DNA from: Pseudomonadota bacterium
GTDB lineage: Bacteria > Pseudomonadota > Gammaproteobacteria > Xanthomonadales > Xanthomonadaceae
Reading direction: 5' to 3'
NCBI GenBank assembly: GCA_023430045.1
Contig: JAEZCF010000119.1
Location: 1-21,057, forward strand
Length of the DNA: 21,057 bases
Shown: one piece after another, positions 6,940 through 15,010 of the stretch
How positions within the stretch are numbered: the stretch's first letter is position 1
How the letters are laid out: every line of letters starts with the position of its first letter
Program-made: the position numbers and the translations under genes
The notes under the pieces: generated by a model
Seen by the model: only the letters and a program-made list of their open reading frames with translations
What the model was told of the DNA's origin: nothing
Databases searched by the model: none

Positions 6940-8148
6940 TTACCTGACGGCGGCGATGGCCTTCGCTACGTAGTCGAGGTTGTTCTGGTTCAGGGCAGCC
7001 ACGCAGATGCGGCCGGTACCGACGGCATAGATGCCGTATTCGTCGCGCAGCGTCTCCACCTGCACGCGGCTCAGGCCGGAGTAGGAGAACATGCCGGCCT
7101 GGTCGTTGATGAAGGCGAACTCCGGTGCGCCGGCAGCGGCCAGTCTGTCGACCAGTCCACCCCGCAGCGCATGGATGCGCTCGCGCATTTCAGTCAGCTC
7201 CTGCTCCCACAGCGCACGCAGCTCCGGGCTGGTCAGCACGCCAGCCACCAGTGCCGCACCGTGGTTGGACGGGCTGGAATAGATGGTGCGGATGATGCGC
7301 TTGACCTGCGACTGCACGGCGCGGGCGGCATCGGCATCCGGGGCCACCACCGACAGTGCGCCGATGCGCTCGCCGTACAGCGAGAACGACTTGGAGTACG
7401 AGTTGGCGACCACGAAGCTGTCGATGCCGGCTTCGGCGATGATGCGAACCGCCGCGCCATCCTGCTCGATGCCCTTGTCGAAGCCCTGGTAGGCCATGTC
7501 GATGAACGGGAACAGCTGGCGTTCCTTCAGTACGCCAGCCACCTGCTTCCACTGCGCGACCGTCAGGTCGGCACCGGTCGGGTTGTGGCAGCAGGCGTGC
7601 AGGAGCACCACGGTGCCCGGCTGCAGCCGGGCCAGGTCGGCCAGCATGCCGTCGAAGTCCACCCCGTGGGTCTGCGGATCGAAATAGGTGTACTCCACGA
7701 CCTCGAAGCCCGCCGCGCCGAACACCGCGCGATGGTTTTCCCAGCTCGGGTTGCTGATGGCGATGGTGGCGTGCGGCAGCAACCGGTGCAGCAGGTCCGC
7801 ACCGACGCGCAGCGCACCGCTGCCGCCGATGGTCTGCGAGGTGGCAACGCGTCCGGCCGCCAGCAGCGGCGAATCCTTGCCGAACACCAGCTCGCGGGTG
7901 GCCTGGGTATACGCCGGCAGGCCATCGATGGGCAGGTAACCGCGCGGTTTGGCATCCGTGGCGAGCTGCTGCTCGATCTGCCTGACGGCGCGCAGCAGCG
8001 GAATGCGACCGCTTTCGTCGTAGTAGATGCCCACGCCCAGGTTGACCTTGGTCGGACGGCTGTCGGCGTTGTACGCCTCGGTCAGGCCCAGGATCGGGTC
8101 GCCCGGGACCAGTTCCACGTTTGCAAAGAAGGACACGGCGGTACTCAT
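6940..8148 (-). CDS. tyrB: Aromatic amino acid / aspartate aminotransferase (class I)
   Basis: This PLP enzyme transfers amino groups between aromatic amino acids or aspartate and 2-oxoglutarate, serving phenylalanine, tyrosine and aspartate metabolism. The 402-residue product shows the subfamily Iα pattern: N189 in CCHNPTG, D217 in FIDMAYQGF, the PLP lysine K253 in NSYSKSFSLYGERIG, GMFSYSGL, and the C-terminal arginine motif GRICVAALN. The NSYSKSFSLYGERIG spelling is closer to TyrB than to AspC, but substrate range cannot be settled by eye. The start is the ATG at 8148, giving MSTAVSFFANVELVPGDPI. An in-frame upstream extension to 8373 is rejected because it runs into the divergent receptor gene. 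The following palindrome terminates it. It needs pyridoxal phosphate, made downstream of PdxJ. Confidence 0.93.
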   Translation of the reverse strand: MSTAVSFFANVELVPGDPILGLTEAYNADSRPTKVNLGVGIYYDESGRIPLLRAVRQIEQQLATDAKPRGYLPIDGLPAYTQATRELVFGKDSPLLAAGRVATSQTIGGSGALRVGADLLHRLLPHATIAISNPSWENHRAVFGAAGFEVVEYTYFDPQTHGVDFDGMLADLARLQPGTVVLLHACCHNPTGADLTVAQWKQVAGVLKERQLFPFIDMAYQGFDKGIEQDGAAVRIIAEAGIDSFVVANSYSKSFSLYGERIGALSVVAPDADAARAVQSQVKRIIRTIYSSPSNHGAALVAGVLTSPELRALWEQELTEMRERIHALRGGLVDRLAAAGAPEFAFINDQAGMFSYSGLSRVQVETLRDEYGIYAVGTGRICVAALNQNNLDYVAKAIAAVR

Positions 8149-8185
8149 TCGGTAAGGGGGAGGAAGAAAGCACGCGGCAGGATCG

Positions 8186-8276
8186 CGACCGCTCCGGCCG
8201 CAACCGGCCCATCGTAACAAAGGGGGCGTCGCAGGACTCGCTCCCGTCACGTCAAGGCGCCTACGATGAGCGGTCG
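8186..8276. promoter_or_regulatory. Divergent promoter region with long-range inverted repeat
   Basis: The 150 bases between the aminotransferase and receptor start codons hold an unusual bipartite inverted repeat. CGACCGCT (8186-8193) and CATCGT (8210-8215) pair in order with the contiguous block ACGATG-AGCGGTCG (8263-8276). It could fold into a bulged hairpin in the receptor leader or form a regulator site pair. I see no confident -35/-10 boxes. Confidence 0.35.
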
Positions 8277-8298
8277 TGCCTAGCAATGTTGCCTGCGG

Positions 8299-10422
8299 AT
8301 GACCTTCCCCTTTCCGATCCGCCGCCGCCTGGCGGTCTCCCTCTGCACCGTGTTCCTGCCTGCAACCGGCCATGCCGAGTCAGCCTTGCCGCCACGCCTG
8401 GCGACCGTGGAAGTGCAGGCGGCCCGTGTACAGGACGTGGACCCGTTCGCGCTGCCGGCCAGTTCGGACACGGTATGGATCGATGACGACCGCGCAGGTG
8501 CCCAGGCCCAGATCGCCGAGGCGCTGGCCGGCGTGGCCGGGGTGGTGGCCCGCGACCGCCAGAACCTGGCCCAGGACACCCAGCTGTCCATCCGTGGCTT
8601 CGGCGCGCGTTCCACGTTCGGCGTGCGTGGCGTACGGGTGCTGGTGGACGGGGTGCCAGCCACCATGCCTGATGGCCAAGGCCAGCTGTCCCATGCCAGT
8701 CTGCTCGGTGCCGAGCGCATCGAGGTGCTGCGCGGTCCCTTCTCGGCGCTGTACGGCAACTCCTCCGGTGGCGTACTGCAGGTACATACCGCGCCCGGAC
8801 GCGCCGGCGATCCCTGGCGGCTGCGCATGAACGTGGGCGCGGACAACACCGTCAGCGTGGGCGCGCAGCTGCGTGGAGTACAGGGTCCGGTGGATTACAA
8901 CATCGCCGCCAATCATTTCCGTACCGATGGCTGGCGCGACCATAGCCGCGCGCGCCGCGAATCGCTGAACGCGCGGCTGGGAATGGCGGTTGGCGAGGAT
9001 CGGCTGGAGCTGCTGCTCAATCACCTGGACGCACCGGATGCGCAGGACCCACTCGGCCTGACGCGTGCGCAGGCCGCCGCCGATCCGCGCCAGGCCACCG
9101 CAGTGGCGTACCAGTACGACACCCGTAAATCGGCGCGGCAGAGCCAGGCCGGGCTGGTCTACAGCGGCAACCGCGACCTGCATCGCTTCCGCCTGATGGG
9201 CTACGCCGGCCGGCGTGCCGTAACCCAGTTCCTCGCCATCCCGCCGGCGCCGCAGGCCAATCCGCTGCATGCCGGCGGGGTCATCGACCTGGACGGCGAC
9301 TACGGCGGGCTGGACGCGCGCTGGGGCTGGAAGGGAACGCTGGCAGGGCGCGCGCTGGATGTCACGGCCGGCCTCAATGCCGACCGCCAGCGCCAGGACC
9401 GTGCCGGCTACGAAAACTTCGTCGGCGACGCGGTGGGCGTGCGCGGACGGCTGCGACGCGACCAGCGCGACACCGTGCAGAACGTGGACCAGTTCGCGCA
9501 GGCGTGGTGGCAATGGAGCGAGCGCTGGTCGTTGCTGGCTGGTGTCCGGCACAGCGTGGTGCGCTTTCGTTCCGATGATCACTACATCGTGGCCGGCAAT
9601 CCCGACGACAGCGGCAGCCGACGCTACCAGGCCACCACCCCGGTGGCGGGGGTCAGCTTCGCGGTCACGCCCGGATGGCGCCTGCATGCAGCGATGGGGC
9701 GTGGATTCGAGACGCCCACCTTCAATGAACTCGGCTACCGTGCCGATGGCCAGGCCGGACTGGCGCTGGACCTTGGCGCGGCGCGCAGCCGCAACATGGA
9801 AATCGGCAGCAAATGGCAGGCACAGGATGGCCGCCGCCTGGACGTGACGGTGTTCCGCGCCGATACCGACGACGAACTTGCGGTGGCCAGCAACACCAAT
9901 GGCCGTAGTACCTACCGCACCATCGGCCGTACCCGCCGCCAGGGCGCGGAGCTCTCATGGCGCCAGCCCGTGGCGACGGACCTGGAACTTCAGGTTGCCT
10001 GGACGTGGCTGCAGGCGCAGGTGCGCAGTGGCTACCTGGCGTGTGGGGGCAGCGGCTGCAGCATCCCGGACACCCTGGTCGCGGCCGGCAGCCGCCTGCC
10101 CGGCGTGCCGCGGCAGCAGGCGTCGGCGCGCCTGCAGTGGCAGCCGCGCGAGTGGCAATGGGCCGCCGAAGTGGCCGCCAGCAGCGATACCGTGGTCAAT
10201 GATCTCGATACCGAACGCGCACCGGGCTACGCGGTGGTGAACATCGAAGCCGGGCGGCGCTGGCGGCAGCGCACCGGCGATCTGCGGGTCTTCGCGCGGG
10301 TGGACAACCTGCTGGACCAGCGCTACATCGGGTCGGTGATCGTCAACGATGGCAACGGGCGTTATTACGAGCCCGGACCTGACCGCACCGCCAGTGTGGG
10401 CGTGCAGTGGTCATGGCGGTGA
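8299..10422 (+). CDS. pqqU: TonB-dependent outer-membrane receptor, YncD/PqqU family
   Basis: The 707-residue product has a signal peptide (about residues 1-26, cut after GHA), a TonB-box-like LATVEVQA at 34-41, a plug domain and a C-terminal beta-barrel. Several long motifs agree with E. coli YncD, which has been identified as PqqU, the receptor for the cofactor pyrroloquinoline quinone: LSIRGFGARSTFGVRG, VDGVPATMPDGQGQ, EVLRGPFSALYGNSSGGV, YQYDTRKSARQSQAGL, GRGFETPTFNEL with YRADGQAG, and GSVIVNDGNGRYYEPGP. Matching motifs span plug and barrel to the end, so orthology is likely; PQQ as ligand is inference from that. The chain ends SWR and not in the usual terminal F. The ATG at 8299 has a weak ribosome site. 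It is divergent from the aminotransferase and depends on TonB-ExbB-ExbD, part of which is encoded at the window start. Confidence 0.88.
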   Translation: MTFPFPIRRRLAVSLCTVFLPATGHAESALPPRLATVEVQAARVQDVDPFALPASSDTVWIDDDRAGAQAQIAEALAGVAGVVARDRQNLAQDTQLSIRGFGARSTFGVRGVRVLVDGVPATMPDGQGQLSHASLLGAERIEVLRGPFSALYGNSSGGVLQVHTAPGRAGDPWRLRMNVGADNTVSVGAQLRGVQGPVDYNIAANHFRTDGWRDHSRARRESLNARLGMAVGEDRLELLLNHLDAPDAQDPLGLTRAQAAADPRQATAVAYQYDTRKSARQSQAGLVYSGNRDLHRFRLMGYAGRRAVTQFLAIPPAPQANPLHAGGVIDLDGDYGGLDARWGWKGTLAGRALDVTAGLNADRQRQDRAGYENFVGDAVGVRGRLRRDQRDTVQNVDQFAQAWWQWSERWSLLAGVRHSVVRFRSDDHYIVAGNPDDSGSRRYQATTPVAGVSFAVTPGWRLHAAMGRGFETPTFNELGYRADGQAGLALDLGAARSRNMEIGSKWQAQDGRRLDVTVFRADTDDELAVASNTNGRSTYRTIGRTRRQGAELSWRQPVATDLELQVAWTWLQAQVRSGYLACGGSGCSIPDTLVAAGSRLPGVPRQQASARLQWQPREWQWAAEVAASSDTVVNDLDTERAPGYAVVNIEAGRRWRQRTGDLRVFARVDNLLDQRYIGSVIVNDGNGRYYEPGPDRTASVGVQWSWR

Positions 10423-10435
10423 CGGTGCGTCGCTG

Positions 10436-10456
10436 ACGCCGGCCGTCGGCCGGCGT
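10436..10456. terminator. GC-rich hairpin between convergent genes
   Basis: A 9-bp perfect stem (ACGCCGGCC at 10436-10444, GGCCGGCGT at 10448-10456) with a 3-base loop lies 14 bases after the receptor stop and 9 bases before the stop of the convergent minus-strand gene. It lacks a T-tract on both sides but its position suits a shared bidirectional terminator. Confidence 0.5.
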
Positions 10457-10465
10457 TGGCAGATG

Positions 10466-10813
10466 TCAGTCCGGGGCCTTGGCCGGCACGAACGGCGAGG
10501 TCGGGTCGCTGGCAGGGAAGGTCTCCTCAAGGGCCTGGTCCTGGTTGTCGCTCGCATGCTGCTTGCGCTCACGACGCTTGACCGGGCTTTCCTGGCCGCC
10601 GCGCTGGCGGTCGCCGCAGTCCTTGCGGTCCTGCGCGGCCTGCTCGCTGACAAGCTTCACCGGCAGATGGTCATCCACGTCCCCCTGTGCGTCGATGAAG
10701 GGGGCTCCGGTGCCACGGTCCTCGGCATCGGCGATATCGTGTTTTGCGTGCTGTTCGCCGGGGACTGGAGCGGTGGAGTCCCGCAGCGGATCCCGGGAGG
10801 TGTCTCTGTTCAT
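10466..10813 (-). CDS. Small charged protein with ETFPASDP motif
   Basis: The 115-residue product is extremely hydrophilic and low in hydrophobic segments: many D, R, Q and E residues, no signal peptide, no membrane helix, probably largely disordered. It ends with LEETFPASDPTSPFVPAKAPD, with ETFPASDP at 97-104. I recognise that motif as recurring in short uncharacterised proteobacterial proteins but cannot assign a function. The start is clear: ATG at 10813 behind GAGGAG on the minus strand; a longer frame to 10903 lacks such support. It is divergent from the 132-residue gene that precedes ku, with 143 bases between the start codons. This makes it a neighbour of the end-joining locus, though not necessarily part of it. 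Confidence 0.8.
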   Translation of the reverse strand: MNRDTSRDPLRDSTAPVPGEQHAKHDIADAEDRGTGAPFIDAQGDVDDHLPVKLVSEQAAQDRKDCGDRQRGGQESPVKRRERKQHASDNQDQALEETFPASDPTSPFVPAKAPD

Positions 10814-10876
10814 GGCGGATCTCCTCGATGAGCCCCTACTACAGCGCCCCGCAGGTAAAGCCGCTGCGAATCCCGC

Positions 10877-10890
10877 GTCATGAACATGAC
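10877..10890. promoter_or_regulatory. Candidate operator in the divergent region before ku
   Basis: GTCATG and CATGAC (10877-10882 and 10885-10890) form a perfect inverted repeat around AA. Its centre falls within about two bases of the midpoint between the two divergent start codons (10813 and 10957). A regulator bound here could control both sides. This rests on symmetry and placement alone. Confidence 0.35.
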
Positions 10891-10956
10891 AGTCACGGCC
10901 CACTAACCCGCCCGCCGGTACACCTTGCCTCCCGCCCGTCCTGCAGGAGCCGTGCC

Positions 10957-11355
10957 ATGCCCCGCCTGGATCGTCCCGCCCCTCATGTGTTCAACGCCCT
11001 GGCCAATCCGTTCGCCGGCGCCACCCAGCGTCGCGCGCGGCGCGACCTGCACGAGGATCCGCAGGAGGTGGCGCAGGATTACGTGCAGTACATGCTCACC
11101 GACCAGGAGCGACGACGTGGCCAGCGTCGCCGCAGTTGGGCCGATCTCTGCCCGGCCTATGCCTTCGCGCTGAGCACCCATGCGGCCGATTGGCCACGGG
11201 GTGGTGATGGAAGCACCGACCAGGCGCTGGCCGCGCACTGGGAGCAGGTGCGCGGCGCATCGCGGTTGTCATGGGCGCAGGCACGCGAGGTGGTGGAAGA
11301 CGCCTGGCTGGCGCTGGACCATATGCCGGCCACGGCGGTGCGCTCGCTGCTCTAG
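10957..11355 (+). CDS. Uncharacterised protein upstream of ku
   Basis: The 132-residue product has no signal peptide or membrane helix. It contains a strongly basic patch (RRRGQRRRSW, about residues 52-61) after an acidic amphipathic stretch (HEDPQEVAQDYVQYMLTDQE), and an aromatic-rich C-terminal half (WADLCPAYAFAL, HWEQV, DAWLALDHMP). I do not recognise a family. The start is well supported: AGGAG at 10945-10949 lies seven bases before the ATG. The gene precedes ku on the same strand with a 103-base gap and no terminator hairpin that I can see, so co-transcription with ku-ligD is possible. The basic patch would be compatible with nucleic-acid contact, which is only inference. Confidence 0.8.
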   Translation: MPRLDRPAPHVFNALANPFAGATQRRARRDLHEDPQEVAQDYVQYMLTDQERRRGQRRRSWADLCPAYAFALSTHAADWPRGGDGSTDQALAAHWEQVRGASRLSWAQAREVVEDAWLALDHMPATAVRSLL

Positions 11356-11458
11356 GCGGCGCAGGCGGAGTGGTCTCCCGCCGTGCACGCCGCCGACACG
11401 GGCGTTTCACGGCACCGCGCTGAAGCTGGTCCTCCCCTGGCACACCGGTGAGCGCCCC

Positions 11459-12430
11459 ATGGCCCGCCCGATCTGGACCGGCACCCTTTCCTTCGGTTTG
11501 CTCAATGTCCCGGTATCGCTGATGTCGGGCGAGCGCCGTACCGATCTGCAGTTCCGCATGCTTGATTCGCGCGACCGCAAGCCCATCCGCTTCGAACGCG
11601 TCAATGCCGATACGGGCGAGGAAGTGCCTTGGAAGGACATCGTCAAGGCCTTCGAGTACGACAAGGGCAGCTATGTGGTGCTGGACGAGGCCGACATCCG
11701 TTCGGCCGCGCCGGAAAGCCATGAAACGGTGGAAGTGGAATCGTTCGTCGATGCCGCCCGCATCGACCCGCGCTACTTCGAGAAACCCTACCTGCTGGTA
11801 CCGGGAAAGAAGGCCGAAAAAGGCTACGTGTTGCTGCGCGAGACACTGCGCAGCACCGGCAAGGTCGGTATCGCCAGGGTAGTGGTACGCACGCGCGAAT
11901 ACCTCTGTGCGGTGATGCCCAACGAGGACGCGCTGGTGCTGATGATCCTGCGTTACCCGCAGGAACTGGTCGACCCGGAGGAGTACAGGCTGCCCACCGG
12001 CAGCCTTGCCGATTACAGGATCAGCAGCAGGGAAACGGCCATGGCCGAGCAGCTGATCGAATCCATGGCCGGTGAGTGGGATCCGTCGCAGTACCACGAC
12101 GAATTCCGCGAGCGCCTGCAGGGCATCCTGACCCGGCGGATCAAGGAAAAAGGCGGCACCACCACGGTGGAAGAGGAGCCGGCACCCCGCGAGGATGCGG
12201 CCACCAACGTGGTGGATTTCATGGCGTTGCTGCAGAAGAGCCTGGAGGCCAATACGCGTACGCCAGCGAAAAAGACCACGGGCAGCACGGCCCGGAAGAC
12301 GCCGCAGAAGCCGGCGAAGACAGCAGCGAAGAAGAGCACAAAACCAGCGAAGAAGGTCGCGAAGAAGGCTGCCACGAAGGCGCCCGCCAAGGCCACGAAG
12401 AAGGCCGCGCCGCAGCGCAGGGCAGGCTGA
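11459..12430 (+). CDS. ku: Non-homologous end-joining protein Ku
   Basis: Bacterial Ku is a homodimeric ring that threads onto double-strand break ends and recruits LigD. The 323-residue product begins MARPIWTGTLSFGLLNVPVSL, the typical Ku start. It continues through the Ku core with PIRFERVNADTGEEVPW, KGYVLLRETLRSTGKVGIA and a region ending near residue 265. A long lysine/alanine/proline-rich tail follows (about residues 268-323, with repeated PAKK, AKK and KKA units), as in extended bacterial Ku proteins where such tails bind DNA and modulate LigD. The ATG at 11459 is favoured over upstream in-frame starts because it matches the conserved N-terminus. The ligD start lies only three bases after the stop, so the two are translationally linked. 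Confidence 0.96.
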   Translation: MARPIWTGTLSFGLLNVPVSLMSGERRTDLQFRMLDSRDRKPIRFERVNADTGEEVPWKDIVKAFEYDKGSYVVLDEADIRSAAPESHETVEVESFVDAARIDPRYFEKPYLLVPGKKAEKGYVLLRETLRSTGKVGIARVVVRTREYLCAVMPNEDALVLMILRYPQELVDPEEYRLPTGSLADYRISSRETAMAEQLIESMAGEWDPSQYHDEFRERLQGILTRRIKEKGGTTTVEEEPAPREDAATNVVDFMALLQKSLEANTRTPAKKTTGSTARKTPQKPAKTAAKKSTKPAKKVAKKAATKAPAKATKKAAPQRRAG

Positions 12431-12433
12431 GCG

Positions 12434-15010
12434 ATGTCACTGCACCAGTATCGACGCAAGCGCAGGCTGGGGGCCGGGACGGCCGCCACCCCGGAGCCGG
12501 ACGACCTGCCAGTGCCGGGCAATCCGGACCGGCGGCCGATCTTCGTGGTGCAGCTGCACCATGCCAGTCATCGCCACTACGACTTCCGGCTGGAGATGGA
12601 TGGCGTGCTGAAGAGCTGGGCAGTACCGAAAGGGCCTTCGCTGCGGGTGGGCGAAAAGCGCCTGGCGGTGGAAGTGGAGGATCATCCCGTGTCCTACGCG
12701 ACCTTCGAGGGCGACATCCCCGAAGGCCATTACGGTGCCGGGCACGTGGATGTCTACGATCATGGCACCTGGGCCTGCGATGGCGATCCGCTGCAGGCGC
12801 TTGCTGCCGGCAAGCTGGATTTCGTGCTGCGCGGGCAGCGCCTGGGGGGTGGCTGGAAACTGGTGCGCACCGCGTTGAAGGGCCGCCAGCCGCAGTGGCT
12901 GCTGATCAAGCGCGACGACGAAGCGGCCCGCGATGCGGAGGCCGATGACCTGCTCGACGATGCTTCCGGCGTGGGCACAGCCGGGTCCGCCAGGGCGAAG
13001 AAAACCTCCGGAAAGGCCACCGGCAAGCGCGCTGCGACCGCAGGCGCCGCCCGCACGCGTTCTTCCCGGAAAAACGAAGACCGCTGGCATGCACGCGCGC
13101 TGGCACTGGACGGTGCGCGCGATCGGCCCTATCCGCACGAGTTCACACCCCAGCTGACCGATCATCGCGACGCCGCGCCCGGCGGCGGGCAATGGCTGCA
13201 CGAGATCAAGTGGGATGGTTACCGGCTGCTGGCGGACCTGGCCGACGGGCAGGTGACACTGCGTTCGCGCAACGGACTGGACTGGAGCGGGGATTTCCCG
13301 GAAGTCACCCGCGCCATCGCCGCGCTGCAGGTGCAGGACGCGCGCCTGGATGGTGAGCTGGTGGTGCTCGACGCTGACGGCCGCAGTGATTTCGCTGCCC
13401 TGCAGCGTGTCATCGAGGGCACGTCGAAGCAGCCGCTGCGTTACCTGGTGTTCGATGTCCCGGGCATGGCCGGCGTGGACATCAGCCAGGCACCCCTGCA
13501 GCAACGCAAGGCGCTGCTGAAGCAGCTGCTGGGTGACACGGTCGGTACGCTGGCCTACAGCGACCACGTCATCGGCCACGGTCCGGAGGTCTTCGCGGCC
13601 AGCGGCAAGGCGGGCTTTGAAGGCATCGTCAGCAAGCAGGTGGATGCGCCCTACGAGAATCGCCGCGCGCGTTCATGGGTGAAGGTGAAGCACGAGGACA
13701 GCGACGAATTCCTGATCGTCGGCCATACACCGCCGAAAGGATCGCGACAGGGGTTCGGTTCGTTGCTGCTGGCCACACCGGAGGGGGGCGGGTTGCGCTA
13801 CGTGGGCCGTGTCGGCACCGGCTTCGACGACCAGACGCTGCGCGCGTTGACGTCCACGCTGCAGGACATGGGGGTGAAGCAGGCGCCCGTGGACCTGCCT
13901 GCCCATGTTCCGTTCCGTGCGTCCAGCGTGCGCTGGGTGCGGCCCGCGCTGGTCGCGGAAATCGCCTTCCGTGGCTGGGGCAAGGAAGGGCTGCTGCGCC
14001 AGGCAAGCTTCAAGCGGCTGCGCAGCGACAAATCGGCCGGCGACCTTGGTGCCACGGGTGAAGCCCCGGCACGCGCCGCCACGGCTGCGGCGCCCTCGCG
14101 CATGCGCGGCGCCAAGGCAGCGCCCGGACCGGAAGCCACGGCGGGCCTGGAGCTGACGATCAGCCACCCCGAGCGTGTGGTGTATCCGGCATTGAAGTTG
14201 ACCAAGGGCGATGTCGCGGCGTACTACCGGCAGATGGCGCGCTGGATCCTGCCGGAGATCGCCGGCAGGCCATTGTCGCTGCTGCGCTGTCCGGAGGGTG
14301 TCGGCAAGGCCTGCTTCTTCCAGAAGCACCATGGCCAGGGACTGGGCGATGCAGTGCATGCGGTGCCGCTGCGGCAGAAGAGCGGCACCGAAGACTACGT
14401 CTACATCGACGATGAAAAGGGCCTGCTGCAACTGGTACAGATGAACACCCTGGAGCTGCATCCCTGGGGTGCCACGGTCGCCGATCCGGAGCATGCCGAT
14501 CGCCTGGTATTCGACCTGGATCCGGGCGAAGGCATCGGCTGGACGCAGATCAGGGCTGCCGCCCGCGACGTGCGCGACCACCTGCGCCAGACCGGGCTGG
14601 AAAGCTTCGTGCGGCTGTCCGGCGGCAAGGGCCTGCACGTGGTGGCACCGCTGCGGCCGGCAGCTCCCTGGGACCAGGCCAAGGCATTCTGCGAAGCGTT
14701 CGCCCAGGCCATGGCCGCGCGTGCACCAGACCGCTACGTGGCCACGATGAGCAAGGCCAGGCGCAAGGGCGTGATCTTCATCGACTGGCTGCGCAACGCG
14801 CGGGGCGCTACCAGCGTGTGTTCCTGGTCGCTGCGTGCGCGCGAAAGCGCGGGTGTGGCCGTTCCCCTGCGCTGGGACGAGCTGGCGCGCGTCGCCTCGG
14901 CCGATGCCTTTCAACTGGACAAGGCGATGGCGCGGGCCAGGCGCCTGAAGCAGGCGCCGTGGGCGGGCATTGAAACGCTGCGTCAGACGTTGCCGGAATT
15001 CGACCGCTGA
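12434..15010 (+). CDS. ligD: Multifunctional DNA repair ligase LigD (PE-LIG-POL)
   Basis: LigD trims, fills and seals breaks held by Ku. The 858-residue product has three domains in the Pseudomonas order. The N-terminal 3'-phosphoesterase carries H42, H48, D50, R52, H84 and Y88, the same residue numbers I recall for the P. aeruginosa active site. The ATP-dependent ligase has its adenylation lysine K259 in EIKWDGYRL. The C-terminal primase-like polymerase has metal-binding D694 and D696 in FDLDPGEG and RLSGGKGLHV downstream. Domains are joined by linkers rich in K, R, A and S (about 175-210) and in A, P and R (about 535-570). All key residues are present, so a working enzyme is expected. The last 28 bases overlap the end of the convergent membrane-protein gene. 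Confidence 0.97.
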   Translation: MSLHQYRRKRRLGAGTAATPEPDDLPVPGNPDRRPIFVVQLHHASHRHYDFRLEMDGVLKSWAVPKGPSLRVGEKRLAVEVEDHPVSYATFEGDIPEGHYGAGHVDVYDHGTWACDGDPLQALAAGKLDFVLRGQRLGGGWKLVRTALKGRQPQWLLIKRDDEAARDAEADDLLDDASGVGTAGSARAKKTSGKATGKRAATAGAARTRSSRKNEDRWHARALALDGARDRPYPHEFTPQLTDHRDAAPGGGQWLHEIKWDGYRLLADLADGQVTLRSRNGLDWSGDFPEVTRAIAALQVQDARLDGELVVLDADGRSDFAALQRVIEGTSKQPLRYLVFDVPGMAGVDISQAPLQQRKALLKQLLGDTVGTLAYSDHVIGHGPEVFAASGKAGFEGIVSKQVDAPYENRRARSWVKVKHEDSDEFLIVGHTPPKGSRQGFGSLLLATPEGGGLRYVGRVGTGFDDQTLRALTSTLQDMGVKQAPVDLPAHVPFRASSVRWVRPALVAEIAFRGWGKEGLLRQASFKRLRSDKSAGDLGATGEAPARAATAAAPSRMRGAKAAPGPEATAGLELTISHPERVVYPALKLTKGDVAAYYRQMARWILPEIAGRPLSLLRCPEGVGKACFFQKHHGQGLGDAVHAVPLRQKSGTEDYVYIDDEKGLLQLVQMNTLELHPWGATVADPEHADRLVFDLDPGEGIGWTQIRAAARDVRDHLRQTGLESFVRLSGGKGLHVVAPLRPAAPWDQAKAFCEAFAQAMAARAPDRYVATMSKARRKGVIFIDWLRNARGATSVCSWSLRARESAGVAVPLRWDELARVASADAFQLDKAMARARRLKQAPWAGIETLRQTLPEFDR

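Noticed and set aside
5895..6947. 350-codon plus-strand frame
   Set aside because: Antisense to fbp and extends through the terminator palindrome; no plausible protein.
6931..8217. 428-codon plus-strand frame
   Set aside because: Antisense to the aminotransferase, whose PLP motifs are all intact.
8149..8373. Upstream extension of the aminotransferase frame to 8373
   Set aside because: It would overlap the divergent receptor start, and the added residues have no family match; MSTAVSFF at 8148 is the normal N-terminus.
8380..9687. 435-codon minus-strand frame
   Set aside because: Shadow of the PqqU-like receptor, which matches its family throughout this stretch.
10349..10831. 160-codon plus-strand frame with apparent hydrophobic stretches
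   Set aside because: It begins inside the receptor gene and is antisense to the ETFPASDP gene, which has a clear ribosome site and a recognisable motif.
11180..11458. Upstream extension of the Ku frame
   Set aside because: It would overlap the 132-residue gene in another frame, and Ku proteins start at the MARPIWTG segment.
12240..12430. Repetitive AAG/GCG-rich DNA resembling a simple repeat
   Set aside because: It is explained by the lysine/alanine-rich C-terminal tail of Ku and is in frame.
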